From Lithospermum erythrorhizon (taxonomy: Eukaryota > Streptophyta > Magnoliopsida > Boraginales > Boraginaceae), in the NCBI GenBank assembly GCA_019722365.1, contig JADFUC010000804.1:1-64000 (forward strand): a DNA stretch of 64,000 nt, read 5' to 3'. Of the stretch, positions 1 to 11,670 are shown piece by piece (the first letter of the stretch is position 1; every line of letters begins with the position of its first letter). The translations under genes and the position numbers were made by a program. The notes under the pieces are model-generated. The model made no database searches. It had not been told where the DNA came from and was given only the letters and a program-made list of their open reading frames with translations.

Positions 1-1754
1 TGAAGTTACGTATTGTTCGAGCGCTCTTTGCGTTTGAAATTTTGAGACACTATCTCAGATGAAAGTTAAATGCCGATTTTTACCGATCATAAGAGTCTGA
101 AGTACCTCCCGACGCAGAGAGACTTGAATTTGAGGTGTAGGGAGGTGGATGGAATCTACTGATTATGACTTGACTATCGAAAGTACCACCTGTGGAAGGA
201 AAATGTAGTAGCCGATGCTAACAGTGTAGTGGGAAATCAAAGGACCTGCAGATGAAACAAATGGAGTCGATTTTGATGTCGGTAGCGACGGGAGATTTTC
301 AATCTATGAGTTCGACTGCTGCTTGTGGATCGAATCTACATTGCAAAGAAATGTAGATGAGAGACTGCAGCTATCGCAGGATGCCGAGGAGCGGAGTCGA
401 CGATTTCCACATTTGATGCAGAAATGAGCCTCGGTGATGAACGGCGATCAGGTGTACCAGATTCAGATGAGCCGAGAAGGGAGATTGACGAGGCCCATAA
501 TACTTCCTATAGCTTACACCCGGTAGCACAAAGATGTATCGTGGGATTCGAGATTGACGACAGGCCGTGAAATCTAAGAAAGAGATCGCAGAAGTTCGCG
601 GCAAAGTAAGCTCCGGGTTTGTCGCCATGCCGGGTGCCGAGCATAGACATCATGCGGTTTATCGCGTACTCTTCCTATTCCCCGATCGACACGTGGGAAA
701 ATATCACCATGGACTTCGTTTGGGCATCCTAGGACGAGGCTTACATGATGGGATTTTTGGTGATTGCGGGGATAGGTTATCGAAGTCGCTCATTTCCTAC
801 CCATCGATCTACGACGGGCCCGGCAGAGACTAACACAAGCATCTAAGGGATCGACATGGTGTCGCACTTGCCCGTGTCGACATTTCGACCGCGATGCTAG
901 ATTCACTTCGAGGTTCTCGGGAGGCTCGTGGAGGAACTGGGACTAGAGTGGAGTCAAGCATTATCTTTTCATCCCCTGCATGACGGGCAATCGAGAGGAC
1001 GATACTAATCGGAGGATACGCTCCGGCTCAGGTTCAACTTCTCCAGAATCGGGACGATGAAGTTACCCAAGATAGAGTTCGGGCTTACAACAATGTGCTC
1101 TTCCATGCTAGCACATTGAGATGGAACCATTTTGAGGTATCAGGATGGGCGGAGGCGTCGCACTCCAGCCATTGAACGAGGTGAGTAGGAAATTTCTACG
1201 GTTCCGAGTTGGTCGAGAGTTCGCAGAAATGATCGTTGATTCGAAGAAGATCTCGAGGACAAATGTGATAGGTAGAAGAAGTATGCATTATCGCAGAGTA
1301 GACTTCATTATTTGAGGTCGCCACCATGTGTTCGGTATCTCAAAGCGGAAGCGGAGCCGATGCGGCTTTGGGAGAGTGGTGCTGAGTCTCGCTATATCGA
1401 CCATTTGCATCCTCGGGAGTGCTGGGTTCGTGTTTATCGGTTGGCGCGGCCTCCGAAGCTTAGATAGGATTCATAACGTGTTCCATGTGTCCCTGCTTTG
1501 ATTAAGTATATCCTCGACGAAGTTGCATATTCTTTAGCCTACCCGCGAGCTAAGGAGGACCTCTTTCACGCTTGGCGGTTAATCGCAGATTTTTGACCGG
1601 AAAGAGAAGGCTTTTGAGGAGTAAGACAAGGGCATTAGTGAAAGTCATGAGGAATCAGCGTGTAGGAGGCGACTTCGGGAACGTGAGGGACGAGATGCAC
1701 CATTACCCGCAATTGAGAGACGCTGAAAGGCTTTACTTTGCCAGGCGTATTTGA
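1..1754 (+). pseudogene. Ty3/gypsy pol remnant (RNase H - integrase - chromodomain-like end)
   Basis: Decayed 3' part of a Ty3/gypsy polyprotein; the 5' part lies outside the window. RNase H is readable at about 74-225 (FTDHKSLKYL, then a VVADANS motif where the family has VVADALSR). Integrase follows: MDFVWG-like at 708-728, AHFLP at about 788, and DRDARFTSRF at about 888-920, which holds a catalytic Asp context. An HNVFHVSLL-type segment at about 1,465-1,500 is the usual linker before the chromodomain in chromoviruses. The order RNase H then integrase is that of gypsy, not copia. Reading it needs several frame changes and passes many stops, so it cannot be translated. It runs directly into the LTR at 1,827, as expected for the 3' end of such an element. 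Confidence 0.85.
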
Positions 1755-1826
1755 TTTGTGGTATATTATATCTTTCGTTGTTTGGTTGTCAAATTTCGAG
1801 GTCGAAATTTTATTAGCGTGGTAGAT

Positions 1827-4285
1827 TGTAATAACCCGTTACTTAAAAAAAATAATAATACTCGGTCGTGGCGTGGACCCTGAGGATGTAAGATAACAAT
1901 TTTAGGATAATATTATTTCAGAAAATTTTGAGCCGAATTACATTTATAATTTAGTAGTTTTGCTATGGAAAAATTTTATCTTTGAAATCGGGTTCGTTGA
2001 GATTTAAATACGGAAACCGGAGAAATTAACCGAAACCGAACGGGACTCGAGTTTTTTTAAATATCTCTTCATACCTATCCTCCACATCATCACAAAGCAA
2101 CATCATCTTCTTCCTCTTTCTCCTTGGCCGAGATTCCCTTCCCCCTCCCCCTTGAAAATTTTCTTCCATTTCTCTCTTCGATTGTCGCTCAAACTCAAGA
2201 TCGTTTGTAGAATATCTTTCTCCCCATCATTCTCTTCGAGTTAAGGTAAGAAAGTTCAAGTCCAGATATTTTCGGGTTTCGACATAGTTGACTTTAGTTG
2301 ACTTTTCCATAATTCAATTTTATGATGAATTGAAGTTGGTTATGGGTTCTATGACGTATATATAAGTGATTAATTCATGACTTGAGGTCGCTTGAGGATG
2401 TTAGCGGTCGAAAGTTGACTTTTAAGTTTTCGCTGACTTTTTAATGATATTTTTCTTAAAACTTTAAATGCGTAGGAGGTTATGTTTGGGACCTTATTAT
2501 AGTTATCAGGATATTAAATCGTGATTTAAAATTGATTAAATGGAGTTAATAAAAAGTATTAATCTCCAAGTCGAGTTATAATTTATATTTCTGAGTATGT
2601 TTCGTTAATAATGATCTGGCTGACATTAAGAAAAATGACTTATAAGTTGAACGTTCAGAATGACAAGTAATAAGATGGAATTTAGCTGGGATCGACAATA
2701 TGGTCTGGCTGTGGGATTATAATTCGATAATTTATCCGGCTATGTTAGATCGCGAGATAGTTCCCCAAGAGTTGGTTATTTATCTTCTAGAATGTCGGTA
2801 TAGTAGCAGTCTTCATTATACTTTCTCCGGTGTTTGTTTAGGCGTTGATCGTGAAAGTGGCAAGCATCGTGATTGTGTTCAAGGGAGGCTTTGTAGAAGC
2901 AAGCAGAAAGTGAAGATTTCTATTCAATGTGTTACTTTACTTTATCTACTTTTAAATTGTGCAGACATGTTATAGTGTTGATTACGTGAGAATGATATAT
3001 ACATGTAATTGTTGTATGATTATGTGTGATTCATTTGTAAGCCATGCATATGATTATGTGATTATATTATATGGCGTCAAGATCGCTTGGTAAAGAATAA
3101 ATTTAACTCCCAACTTATATTTTTGAGTTCCGTGGCCTTGTCGGCGAGACATTGTGTTTGACTTGCATTTATCATGGTGATGTTTTAGCCGTGGTGCTTG
3201 GATATTGCTCGGGGAGAGTCGCTGGTTATTGAGAGTGATGGTTAGAGTTATGTACGACTTCAGTGACTCGGTATCGATTCGACCTATGTTTGACGACAGG
3301 ATTAGGTGACTCTCCTTCCTCAGATATGTGTATAAGCACACGGTGTGTCTTTATACTTAGTGTATAAGAGCCAGCCTTATACTTAGTGTATGAGCGGTGG
3401 TGCCTTGTACTTAGTGTATGAGCTACGTGCCTTATACTTGTGTATAAGCTGCCATGTGGCCTTATACTTTGTGTATAAGCTACTTTGGCCTTAAACTGCG
3501 GGTATACGCTGGGTGATTATTGATTAGTCCATTCCTCGCCGGTAGATGCATCAAAGATACGCGCATTGGCGCTGGTATACTCTGGTGGGGGCTACGATAG
3601 ATGGTGAGGTTCGGATGATTAGAGCTAGTCGTAGCTGAAGCCCATCGATTTCTTTCCTGAATCGTGTGTCATTTAAAACCTCTATTATATCTTCTTCATG
3701 TATTATGTCCGAGACTTTCAGGAATCAGTGTTGTATGACCTTTTAGGTAGTCCCGACATATGTATTTTATTCATATTTGACTATTATACTGATCGACTCG
3801 TCTGCATGTGTCTACCCCTACGTTAAGTTTCACTAAGCTGCTTACACCCTTTTCGCATTGGTCGGCATTTCATTTGTGCCAGTTGATAAAGCGTGGCAAT
3901 GAGCCAAGAGGTCGTTTTGAGAGTTTTGTTCAGTGGCTAGTGAGCATCGGGTAGAGGATCCTCACAACCGATTTTGATGCGTTGTATTTTGAACTTTAGC
4001 CTTTGTCGGCGCATATCATTTTGTATTCGAGTACGCACTTACCTTTTCTAGCCTCACGCATTACTTTTTATTTGGAATATGTTGTATATATATGGGAGTT
4101 AGTTGGTTAGATATCACCCTGATGGATTGTAAATGTTTTTTAAACTGTGATTATTTTGGAAATATTATATGTAATCTTATTTTTCAAGGAAAGAGTAGTT
4201 TTAAACCGAGTCGCCCATCGGTTTGCGATTCCGTGTTCGATTATAATGACTCACTCAAGCGGCTTTAATTCGGGCGGTCGTTACA
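1827..4285 (+). mobile_element. 3' LTR of the Ty3/gypsy element
   Basis: Begins TGTAATAACCCG just after the pol remnant and ends GTCGTTACA, giving the TG...CA termini of an LTR of about 2.46 kb. A pyrimidine-rich block near 2,080-2,180 and a GGTAAG motif near 2,245 have counterparts in the LTRs at 23,595 and 40,499, so these form one related family. The 5' LTR is outside the window, so the target duplication cannot be checked. The 3' end is a recognisable member of the family signature CGTTACA / CGTTA / CGTGACA seen in the other copies. Confidence 0.75.
3349..3508 (+). repeat. Palindromic minisatellite inside the gypsy LTR
   Basis: Six imperfect copies of a 19-20-base unit of the form CCTTATACTTAGTGTATAAG start at about 3,349, 3,375, 3,403, 3,430, 3,460 and 3,489. 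Each unit is itself a near palindrome (CTTATAC ... GTATAAG). Units are separated by 6-11 unlike bases, for a period of 26-30. The last unit is the most diverged. Confidence 0.85.
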
Positions 4286-5280
4286 ATATATTTCATGAAT
4301 CTTGCCTACCTTGATTGACATGTCGGTTTGTTTGGATTTTAATGCATGATCATAACTTAAAATGCCTACATGTCATATGAAAAATGAGCAATGTGCTTAA
4401 AATGTAAAAATCAAGATTCCATGTGCCGATTGTAATATCTAATCGAGTCTTGATGTTTGATATGCTCATTACCTTGTCATTCGCCCATTATGTATAATTG
4501 CTAAATCTTAAATGGGTTAAGATGAATCACTTATGCTTTATTTGATATTCTTAATTTTATCACTGCGAATGAAATGAAATATGTTATGTTTTAATTGAAA
4601 ATGAGTATTAAAAACATATTTCATAAAACTTGAGTTGTATATGATTAGTGATTGAAATAGGACATAATTGTACACATCACTAATTCAAAAGCGATCCAAA
4701 GAATCGATACCCATTCTCTACTTCGAAGCTAAACGTGTAGGTCTACGATGGACCATGAAAAGGTGGAGATGTCTCTGACAACGTGGAGACTCAAATGTGA
4801 GGCCCGGAGATAAAACTCAAGACGAGCCACTCTAATTATCTTGATGATGCTGACTAAACAACTAATGCAATGTAAGAAAATGGAATGCAAATATCGTGGA
4901 TTTCTTTCTAACCTTTTTCTTCTTGTATTTCAATATTAATAAGGCCTGGATGGCCTTTGTGTATAGTGTGCTTAGCTGTTGTCTTGGATGATCTTGGATT
5001 GTGCTTATGTGTCAGATGGCTCCTCGATGGCCACTAGGGGACATCAATTGTTCATATGCTGCTGTTTATAGGCTATTTGACTTTGCTTAAACGATTTATC
5101 TTTTTTTTTCAAATAGCTTGCTCGGGATTGGGAGAATTCAAGTTATGTGTGTTTATTAATTTTAACTGATATACTCTTGTTTAAAACACACTTGGCTTAT
5201 CTTCGCATATAAATCTAAATGAGTCTCTTGATAAACCTACTTGAACTTACTTTTAAATGCTTACTTGTTTATTCACGTGG

Positions 5281-5334
5281 GTTGTACATCCATTTCGATT
5301 TAAAATGTATTTGCTTTTAAATGGATGGTACAAC
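5281..5334. repeat. Inverted repeat / hairpin
   Basis: GTTGTACATCCATTT (5,281-5,295) is matched by AAATGGATGGTACAAC (5,319-5,334) as an inverted repeat with one bulged base and a loop of about 23 bases. As RNA it would form a stable stem in an otherwise AT-rich stretch. Confidence 0.8.
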
Positions 5335-5483
5335 TTAAACTCGATCAGATTATACTCTTACAAGTTTGATTTTAAAATGCTTTCCTTGTTCTTATCCCTT
5401 GCACTAATTGTAAAATGCTTTGTAAAGGGGTTTCAAAAATAGCTCAGATGCCTCTGTTTTTATGTTTTTCTTTAGGTATCCTA

Positions 5484-5592
5484 CATGATATATACGCAAA
5501 GTTTCACTTTTTATACGCGGTAATGTTTCTAGGCATATATATCATGCAATATGGAAAATGTGCTCATTTTGATTTTTCTTATTTTCCATATT
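5484..5592. repeat. Two adjacent hairpins
   Basis: First hairpin: CATGATATATACGC (5,484-5,497) pairs with GCATATATATCATG (about 5,533-5,546), one mismatch. Second hairpin: AATATGGAAAAT (5,548-5,559) pairs perfectly with ATTTTCCATATT (5,581-5,592), with a 21-base loop. The two stems are almost contiguous. Confidence 0.85.
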
Positions 5593-7338
5593 GAACATGT
5601 TTTAGGTTTATAATTTCAAAATTCTATATTGCAGTTCTCTATGATAGAAATGCTCTCAGAGATATTTCACATAAATGTTGTTTTTATCTAAGTCAAATAG
5701 TTTACATTTTTTTTTTCTTTGAATCCTGAGTATATTTTGGTATTCCTTTCCTGCATGATTCTACATTCTTGAAATTCAAAGTTATCCATGTTCTAGTTAA
5801 CATGAAGATTGAATGTGTTTGAATCATTTATATGTACACAGGGGGAGTTCATGTTCTTTAGGTTATTTAAAACTATTTAATGCCCTCACATGAGAGTTTG
5901 TACTCTAAAAGACTTTTGAATGTCTCCTAACTCATATGTTGACTTTGACATTTGTTGATCATAAGTATATGAGTCGGAAAGTTAAAGTGTGATCATAAAC
6001 TTTTTAAAAAACTTTGAAGTATCTAAGAAAACGCTTTCTCAAATAATGGAGATATTCATTCTTGGTTATGAAGAAATTTTATATTGTATGCCTAGTTTGA
6101 TGTTGTGCGATTTAATATAAAAGGCTATAATTGGTGCTTTAATTTTTAATCTTCATAATCTTGAACTTATCTTGTCAATCATGTTTTTCATAATCTTATT
6201 ATTGGATCGACAGTCGATAAGAAAATGTGAAGGGTCCTTTGTGTTTAAAACTATTACTCCACTTGCTTTCTGAGTTTGTAAAAAGCTATTTCAACCATGA
6301 GCATTCTTGATCTTCTCAAGACGGTCAAGAGAAATTCGGAAAATACTTTGCTTTAAGCAGCGATGTGCAAAATGTCTAAATGTGCATATTCGTACAGTAT
6401 TTTCAAAATTCCTTTCTCATCCGTTGTAGATGTTGTTTAAATGCATTTCGGATGACACTTGTGCTAGCCAATATTGGTTTTCTTATTTTTATGTTTTCAT
6501 TGGCTTGTACAAGATTAGTGGATTGCTCCTAGACATGTCCTTTAATGGTATATGCAAACTTGCTTCTAGAAAGTGGGGAGAGTCTTACCTATCTTTGATG
6601 TGAGTAATCCAATAAAGCTAGCCTTAACGTGTCCAAAACGCTTTATCCTTAAGACATTGATTATTAGTCCAACTTGCTTTTAACAAACCGTTACTTATTT
6701 TCATTTTCTTAAGTTTTGTTAAACTCACTCAAGCAGGTATGCATGCTTATATGATTTTAAATATTTTTGTTCTTAACAATGGTATAATACACACCATACA
6801 TATCTTTTGTTCCTAAATGGTGTCTAAACGAATCAGATTGTGTGGACTCTTCTTTGCTAAAGGTGACATTGTACTTGTTTCTACTCCTAAGAGAACTTTT
6901 GTTCGAGGGATGAATTAATAAACTTATGATTGTCTTTTTTTCCGATGATAATTTTGTTCGAGGGACTATCCTATTATTTCTATTCTCTTTTTGAGTTTTA
7001 AACTTTTGATAATGAGGATTAAAGTAATATTTTACCATATGTCAATGTTCTTAAATTCATTTTAGATGACATATGTCTCCGACATTGTTTCTAATTATTG
7101 CACCTTTTGGTTTGAACCTCGAAGCGATTATGTGCGCATGTCATATACACTTGTAACATGCTTCATTGTATCTTTTTGCTTGCGTATGAAACCATGTGCT
7201 TAGCGTGTTTACATGTTTGAGTATGTCATTAACACGAGTTTCCTTTATTTAACTATGTCTATGTACCTAATTATTTTTATCAATCGCGATATGCGTTATA
7301 TGGTATCCATCAGGCCTAGTTTGTACCTTTTATGATTC

Positions 7339-7350
7339 AAAAGAGGGAGA
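7339..7350 (+). other. Upstream polypurine tract (possible PPT copy)
   Basis: AAAAGAGGGAGA is followed by ATGTCGGTGG. It resembles the polypurine tract at 7,493 and lies about 150 bases before it. Sireviruses are known to carry several PPTs upstream of the 3' LTR. Confidence 0.45.
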
Positions 7351-7492
7351 ATGTCGGTGGATGCTGTTTTAAATATGCCACGTTAGTATGCTTAAATATT
7401 GTATTTTATCTAGCAGAAGCAAATTATGTCCTTGTGCTTAATCTTTATAATTAGCTATGGACATAAGTTATATCAATGTTTTCATTAATATC

Positions 7493-7504
7493 AAAAGGGG
7501 AGTT
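7493..7504 (+). other. Polypurine tract before LTR
   Basis: AAAAGGGGAG followed by TT and then TGTTGGACTACG. A G-rich purine tract next to a TG start is the plus-strand primer site of a copia element and defines the LTR start at 7,505. Confidence 0.6.
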
Positions 7505-10110
7505 TGTTGGACTACGTGTCCGTACGGTTGGACTATGTGTCCGTACACCTTGTTTTAATGATGACTTAAACATCGATTTACTATCTAACATATGGGCTGG
7601 GCGATGATCAGATAGGTATGTTAGAAAGGTGCTTGTCGATGCAAAGTTGATATTTATATCAAACAAGCACAAGATCAAGACATCAAGACAATGGCACTCC
7701 CTACGAGTCAAGTTTAATGCAACGCTGGTGATAGAGTATAAGAATCAAACATACGTAGCTTCAGTGAAGCACAGCTACGAAGAAGAAGATCGTCCATCTA
7801 CCGGTCATGAAAAGCGACCAAGAACAAAGAGCTTACGGGTTAATCAAGATCAAGAGATCGAAGCTCAGAATCGCCGAGACTGTGTAAAATTCTATGGTCA
7901 ATCTTACCTTCCTTTCTTGATCTTGATTGAAGTTCTTATTTGGGAGATATTTTTCAAATCATTTTTCACAAAAATAAATTAACCGTTTCAATATTTTTAA
8001 GAATATTTGTCAAAAGAAAATGTTTTGAAAATCTAAATATTTATAAAACTGGGATTTTATATCATTTTATTAAAGGGTTTCAAAAGAGCTTTCCAACGCT
8101 TTTTTGAATCATCAAATCGAGTTATAACTAAGCTTTTGTTAAGTTTTAAGTCCGTCAAGGTGACCTCAATCAGCCCTCGCCGAGGTCAGCATCGGGCCAA
8201 GCATGGGTGCATTTGAGGCAGAAGCTTTGTTTTCAAGAGTTTCAAACGGCCCCTCGTGTCGGCCCCCATTTAGGCCAAGTATCGGGCCGCTTAGGTCCGA
8301 AATTGGTCCATTTTTTACCGTTTGACTTCCAATTTCTTCCCCATAAAATCCCCAACACTTCTATCTTCTTCCCCAACTTTTCCCCAATCAATCCTAAACA
8401 TTTATCCTTATTTCTCATCCTTAAAATACCAAATCTCTCAAACACATGAGCTTTAATTGTGATTATCAAAGAGAATGAGTTTCGTTTGTCCCTAAACATT
8501 GAATGAGAAACGGGAAACAAAGAGTATTCAAGTGCTTTGATTTAAATGCTCAAACGGGAGCTTCAACAAGCTTCAATGTTATATCTACTCAATTTAAGGA
8601 GTTATAAATTATGCTTAAATTATAATACTTTATCTTATCCACTAAGGATTATCATGCATAAGAGTAAAACTTTTTTGAGAAAGCGTTAGCACAAGGTTCA
8701 TGAAAGTAGACGTTTTTCTTACTTGGAAGTGAACTCGATTTTGTGTATTCCAAAAGATAGCTAGACGGTTCTAGTGGTGTAGCCTAGATGTTTCAATGTT
8801 GTCAGAATCTTGAACGCCGGGTGGTGAGACTGAGGTTGCTTCGAAAGTGGATGCTCAAGTTGGTCGGAAGTGACTCCTAGAGCGAGATTGCTGGGGAAGG
8901 CCCTGCTCGTATAGTAACGCTCGCTCAAGGTTGGTGTGTACCTTGGATGCTTGGGTGGATTCCTGCTGTCAAGCCGAGTGGTTTTCTAAAGTGTTTGAGG
9001 CATAGCTAGGTGAAGATTCACTTAGCAGTGAGGTTTTCATTTGGAAGTGAACTCGACAAGGTATTCCTAGCAAGATACCAGACGGTTCTAAGTGGTGTGT
9101 GCAATTTGTGAGCTGTTCAAGGTCAGGCATCTTGAACGCCCGGTGGTATTCCGAGGTTGTTTGAGCGATGCCTTCAAGTGGTTGGAGTGATTCCTTAGCG
9201 AGATTGCTAGAAGCGTTCTAAGGTATAGCTGTAATGCTGTTCAAGGTCATGCAGACTCTTGATGTCATGATTTCCCATGGTTGCTTTCTGGTGGTTGCCT
9301 AGAGTGTAGCGAGGTGGTCTTAAGTGGGTTTAGCTTAGGTGGTCTATGTTTAGCTAGATAGTATATATTTAGTAGCTTTCTTTGTACGCTTCACAGGAGT
9401 TACTGATAATATATATGGGTTACTTAAATCCCAAGGTCAAAAAGCCGGGTGGTCGAGCACTGGGGATTTCGCCGGGCTCGTTAAAGACTCCGTGTCAAGT
9501 TTGCATTCTCCATCCCTCAACTCTTTATCTTATTGTTGATATTATGTTTGTGACAGAAATGTTTGGATTCTATTATATGTTAGTTTATCCGCTAATTGAA
9601 TATGTCAACATATAATTGAATTCACTTGATATATTGATAGAACAAGTTTAATCGAACTATAATTCAATATCCTATGATTTCGTAATTCATTAATCATGAT
9701 TAGGATAGTTTGAGGATCAATGAATTTATTGTTATATTCAAAGACCATCAAATCATGTTTAAACTTGCTATCAAGAATGTCTTAAAACTCACCTAGTATA
9801 TTCATGTATCAATCAGGATATGTTTAATAAATTACTGTGACTACATGACTTAATCGTATTATGTACGAATGAAATGATCAAAATGAGTTTTGATATTTAT
9901 TGCACATACGATTGCTAGATCGCTTATTGTTTTATCTTTTTATCTAGCATTCATTTGAGAGTGTTAATATTATTTTATTTCCTATTTCGCATTTGTTTCA
10001 CAAATCACAAAGTCGTATTAATTCATGAAACTTGTATTAAAGTTCGTGATATTTAAAAGCGGTCAACGACTTAGTCCTTATTCACCCCTCTAAGTGATCG
10101 CCATATTAAA
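7505..10110 (+). mobile_element. Sirevirus-like copia 3' LTR (right end approximate)
   Basis: Starts TGTTGGACTACG immediately after a polypurine tract. Near its right end, CTTATTCACCCCTCTAAGTGATC (from about 10,078) resembles the TTCACCCCCTCT end block common near the 3' end of Sirevirus and related copia LTRs. The exact CA end and the target duplication were not found. The LTR opens with a 22-base tandem duplication (GTTGGACTACGTGTCCGTAC, then GTTGGACTATGTGTCCGTAC; about 7,506-7,547) and holds a 318-base direct repeat. Short open frames in it show no known domain. Confidence 0.5.
8721..9260 (+). repeat. Direct repeat of about 318 bases within the LTR
   Basis: Unit 1 starts at 8,721 (ACTTGGAAGTGAACTCGA) and unit 2 at 9,039 (ATTTGGAAGTGAACTCGA). 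Both continue through AGACGGTTCTA.GTGGTGT, CTTGAACGCC.GGTGGT, GAGGTTG and TTAGCGAGATTGCT-like blocks in the same order. The second unit appears shortened. Divergence between units shows the duplication is not recent. Confidence 0.8.
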
Positions 10111-11071
10111 GCTACCAGAAGTTCACTTTGACAATCAAATACTCTATCTTTTCCTCAAACTAAACTCTTTCGACTGCCATCGACTTATCGCCTGAGTGTT
10201 TACGTCGTAAGAATGTGTCCTTGGCTGGAGCATTCGCTTGGAGCAAGACGACAAAGCTCGACTGGGAGGATTTTTTGATCCGTCCATCATTAAACAGACT
10301 AGATCATTAGCGAAGGACCGAAAGAATGTTCCTAAGTAATGATCATTGATGATGGATACTTGACATTGTTATTGGAAGTTCATATCTCAAACGAGAATAA
10401 GAAGGAAGACGATTATACTATCAATATCCAAGTTGCAAACTTGAGGTACAATATAATGGAGTTAGAATCTTCATCTTGATATTTTGATTGAAACTGTGCG
10501 GTCAAAAGTGAAGATGAACCTTGAGTTTCTCAAGGCCTATGGAGCACAACCGCGACATAAATATTTTACGTACTTCAAAATGTATGGTATCAATTGATTC
10601 ACAATCGCGACATAAATATTTTTGCATGCACTCTCAAACGTATGGTATTAATTGATTCTGTACATTCGTGAGCCCGATTACATATATGTGACATAGTGCT
10701 ATATTAGTCAATGGTAAATATAAGCTAGATGACATATTCTTGTTAAGCCATGTTTGAGGTGAATAAAATATATGATAGATTAAATTTATGATAGATGATT
10801 CTCTTATCGATAAGGCAACTTCTTTCTATTGGTGTCCATTCCCACAAGTACGACCTCACGTGATCGAGAGTGGTTGGAATTTATTACATGGTAATATGAT
10901 TTATGTATGCCACGTCAGATCACGCTGGTCAGATATCACGACCATGATATTAAGAGAATATAGGTAACTATAGTTACAAAAGGAACTTAATCAATCAAGT
11001 TGCTCTTCACCCGAATTGAATGCGAGAATAAGTGTCATGGATAGTTGTTCCATGCGGAACACCTGCTAGTG
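10111..11071. other. Intergenic, no recognisable gene
   Basis: No open frame with a known domain and no clear TE terminus was found. The only structure noted is the tandem 55-base repeat at 10,546-10,658. Confidence 0.5.
10546..10658 (+). repeat. Tandem duplication, 55-base unit
   Basis: Two adjacent copies beginning ACAACCGCGACATAAATATTT (10,546) and ACAATCGCGACATAAATATTT (10,601). Both end TATGGTAT.AATTGATTC. Confidence 0.85.
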
Positions 11072-11660
11072 TAATACCCGACCGCAAAAACGTAAGCGGC
11101 GTGATATGTTTGATATGATTTGATTGGTACTACTCATACCATCAAGACGCATCTTCTTTTTCTCGGAAGCTCATCCTATGTTAACTCCAATGCTGCTCGC
11201 TTGACCTAAAGCAATTCTAGACGCGATCTAATCGGAAGTTTTCGAGCACGTGAGCGTGACAAACGCGTCGGAAAGACTCGTGGTGGCTCAGGAGGCCGCC
11301 CACTGTACCCATTAACGATGCACTGGATGAAAGCCGGGCCGGGCGCATGCATTGCACGAGCAAAGCCATACGGAAATGTGGAATCCAAGTGCTATACGGC
11401 GAAAGCGGACACCTCGAGGCCGCAGTGAGCCACCTCTGTAATTCACACGGATGGTACGGGGTCTTGACGTTATGCTGGCTCAACGAAGACGCTGGTATTT
11501 AAGCCGTGGTGTCAGAATACCCGACCGCAAAAATATGTGTGTGTGTGATATGTTTGATATGATTTGATTGGTAATTACTCATACCATCAAGATGCATCTT
11601 TTTTCGCGAAGCTCATCCTATAAGAACTCCAACGCGTTTCGCTGACCGGGATAATTCTAG
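11072..11660 (+). repeat. Pair of about 148-base direct repeats flanking a GC-rich block
   Basis: Copy 1 at 11,072-11,220 and copy 2 at 11,514-11,660 share AATACCCGACCGCAAAAA, GTGATATGTTTGATATGATT, CTCATACCATCAAGA.GCATC and an end AATTCTAG. The enclosed 293 bases are GC-rich, unlike the surroundings, and part of them (about 11,240-11,345) resembles 12,687-12,790. This could be a very short terminal-repeat retroelement (TRIM-like) or a piece of a tandem array. No protein is encoded. Open frames on the minus strand here match nothing I recognise. Confidence 0.6.
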
Positions 11661-11670
11661 GGACGGGCGT

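Larger units (their letters stand above)
4286..7492 (+). other. Gene-free T-rich region, probable 3' non-coding part of a Sirevirus-like copia element
   Basis: No coding sequence is recognisable. The region ends in a polypurine tract followed by a new LTR start at 7,505, so at least its right part is probably the long 3' non-coding region of a Ty1/copia element of the Sirevirus type. It contains strong inverted repeats at 5,281-5,334 and 5,484-5,592 and a 14-base direct repeat (TTTTGTTCGAGGGA) at about 6,897 and 6,952. The assignment to Sirevirus rests on layout and tract sequence, not on protein. Confidence 0.4.

Noticed and set aside
3349..3508. CRISPR-like look of regularly spaced palindromic repeats
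   Set aside because: Spacers are only 6-11 bases, the context is a plant LTR, and there are no cas genes.
8207..8520. Overlapping open frames on both strands (about 80-92 residues)
   Set aside because: Low-complexity Phe/Pro/Lys content from a biased LTR sequence; no domain recognised.
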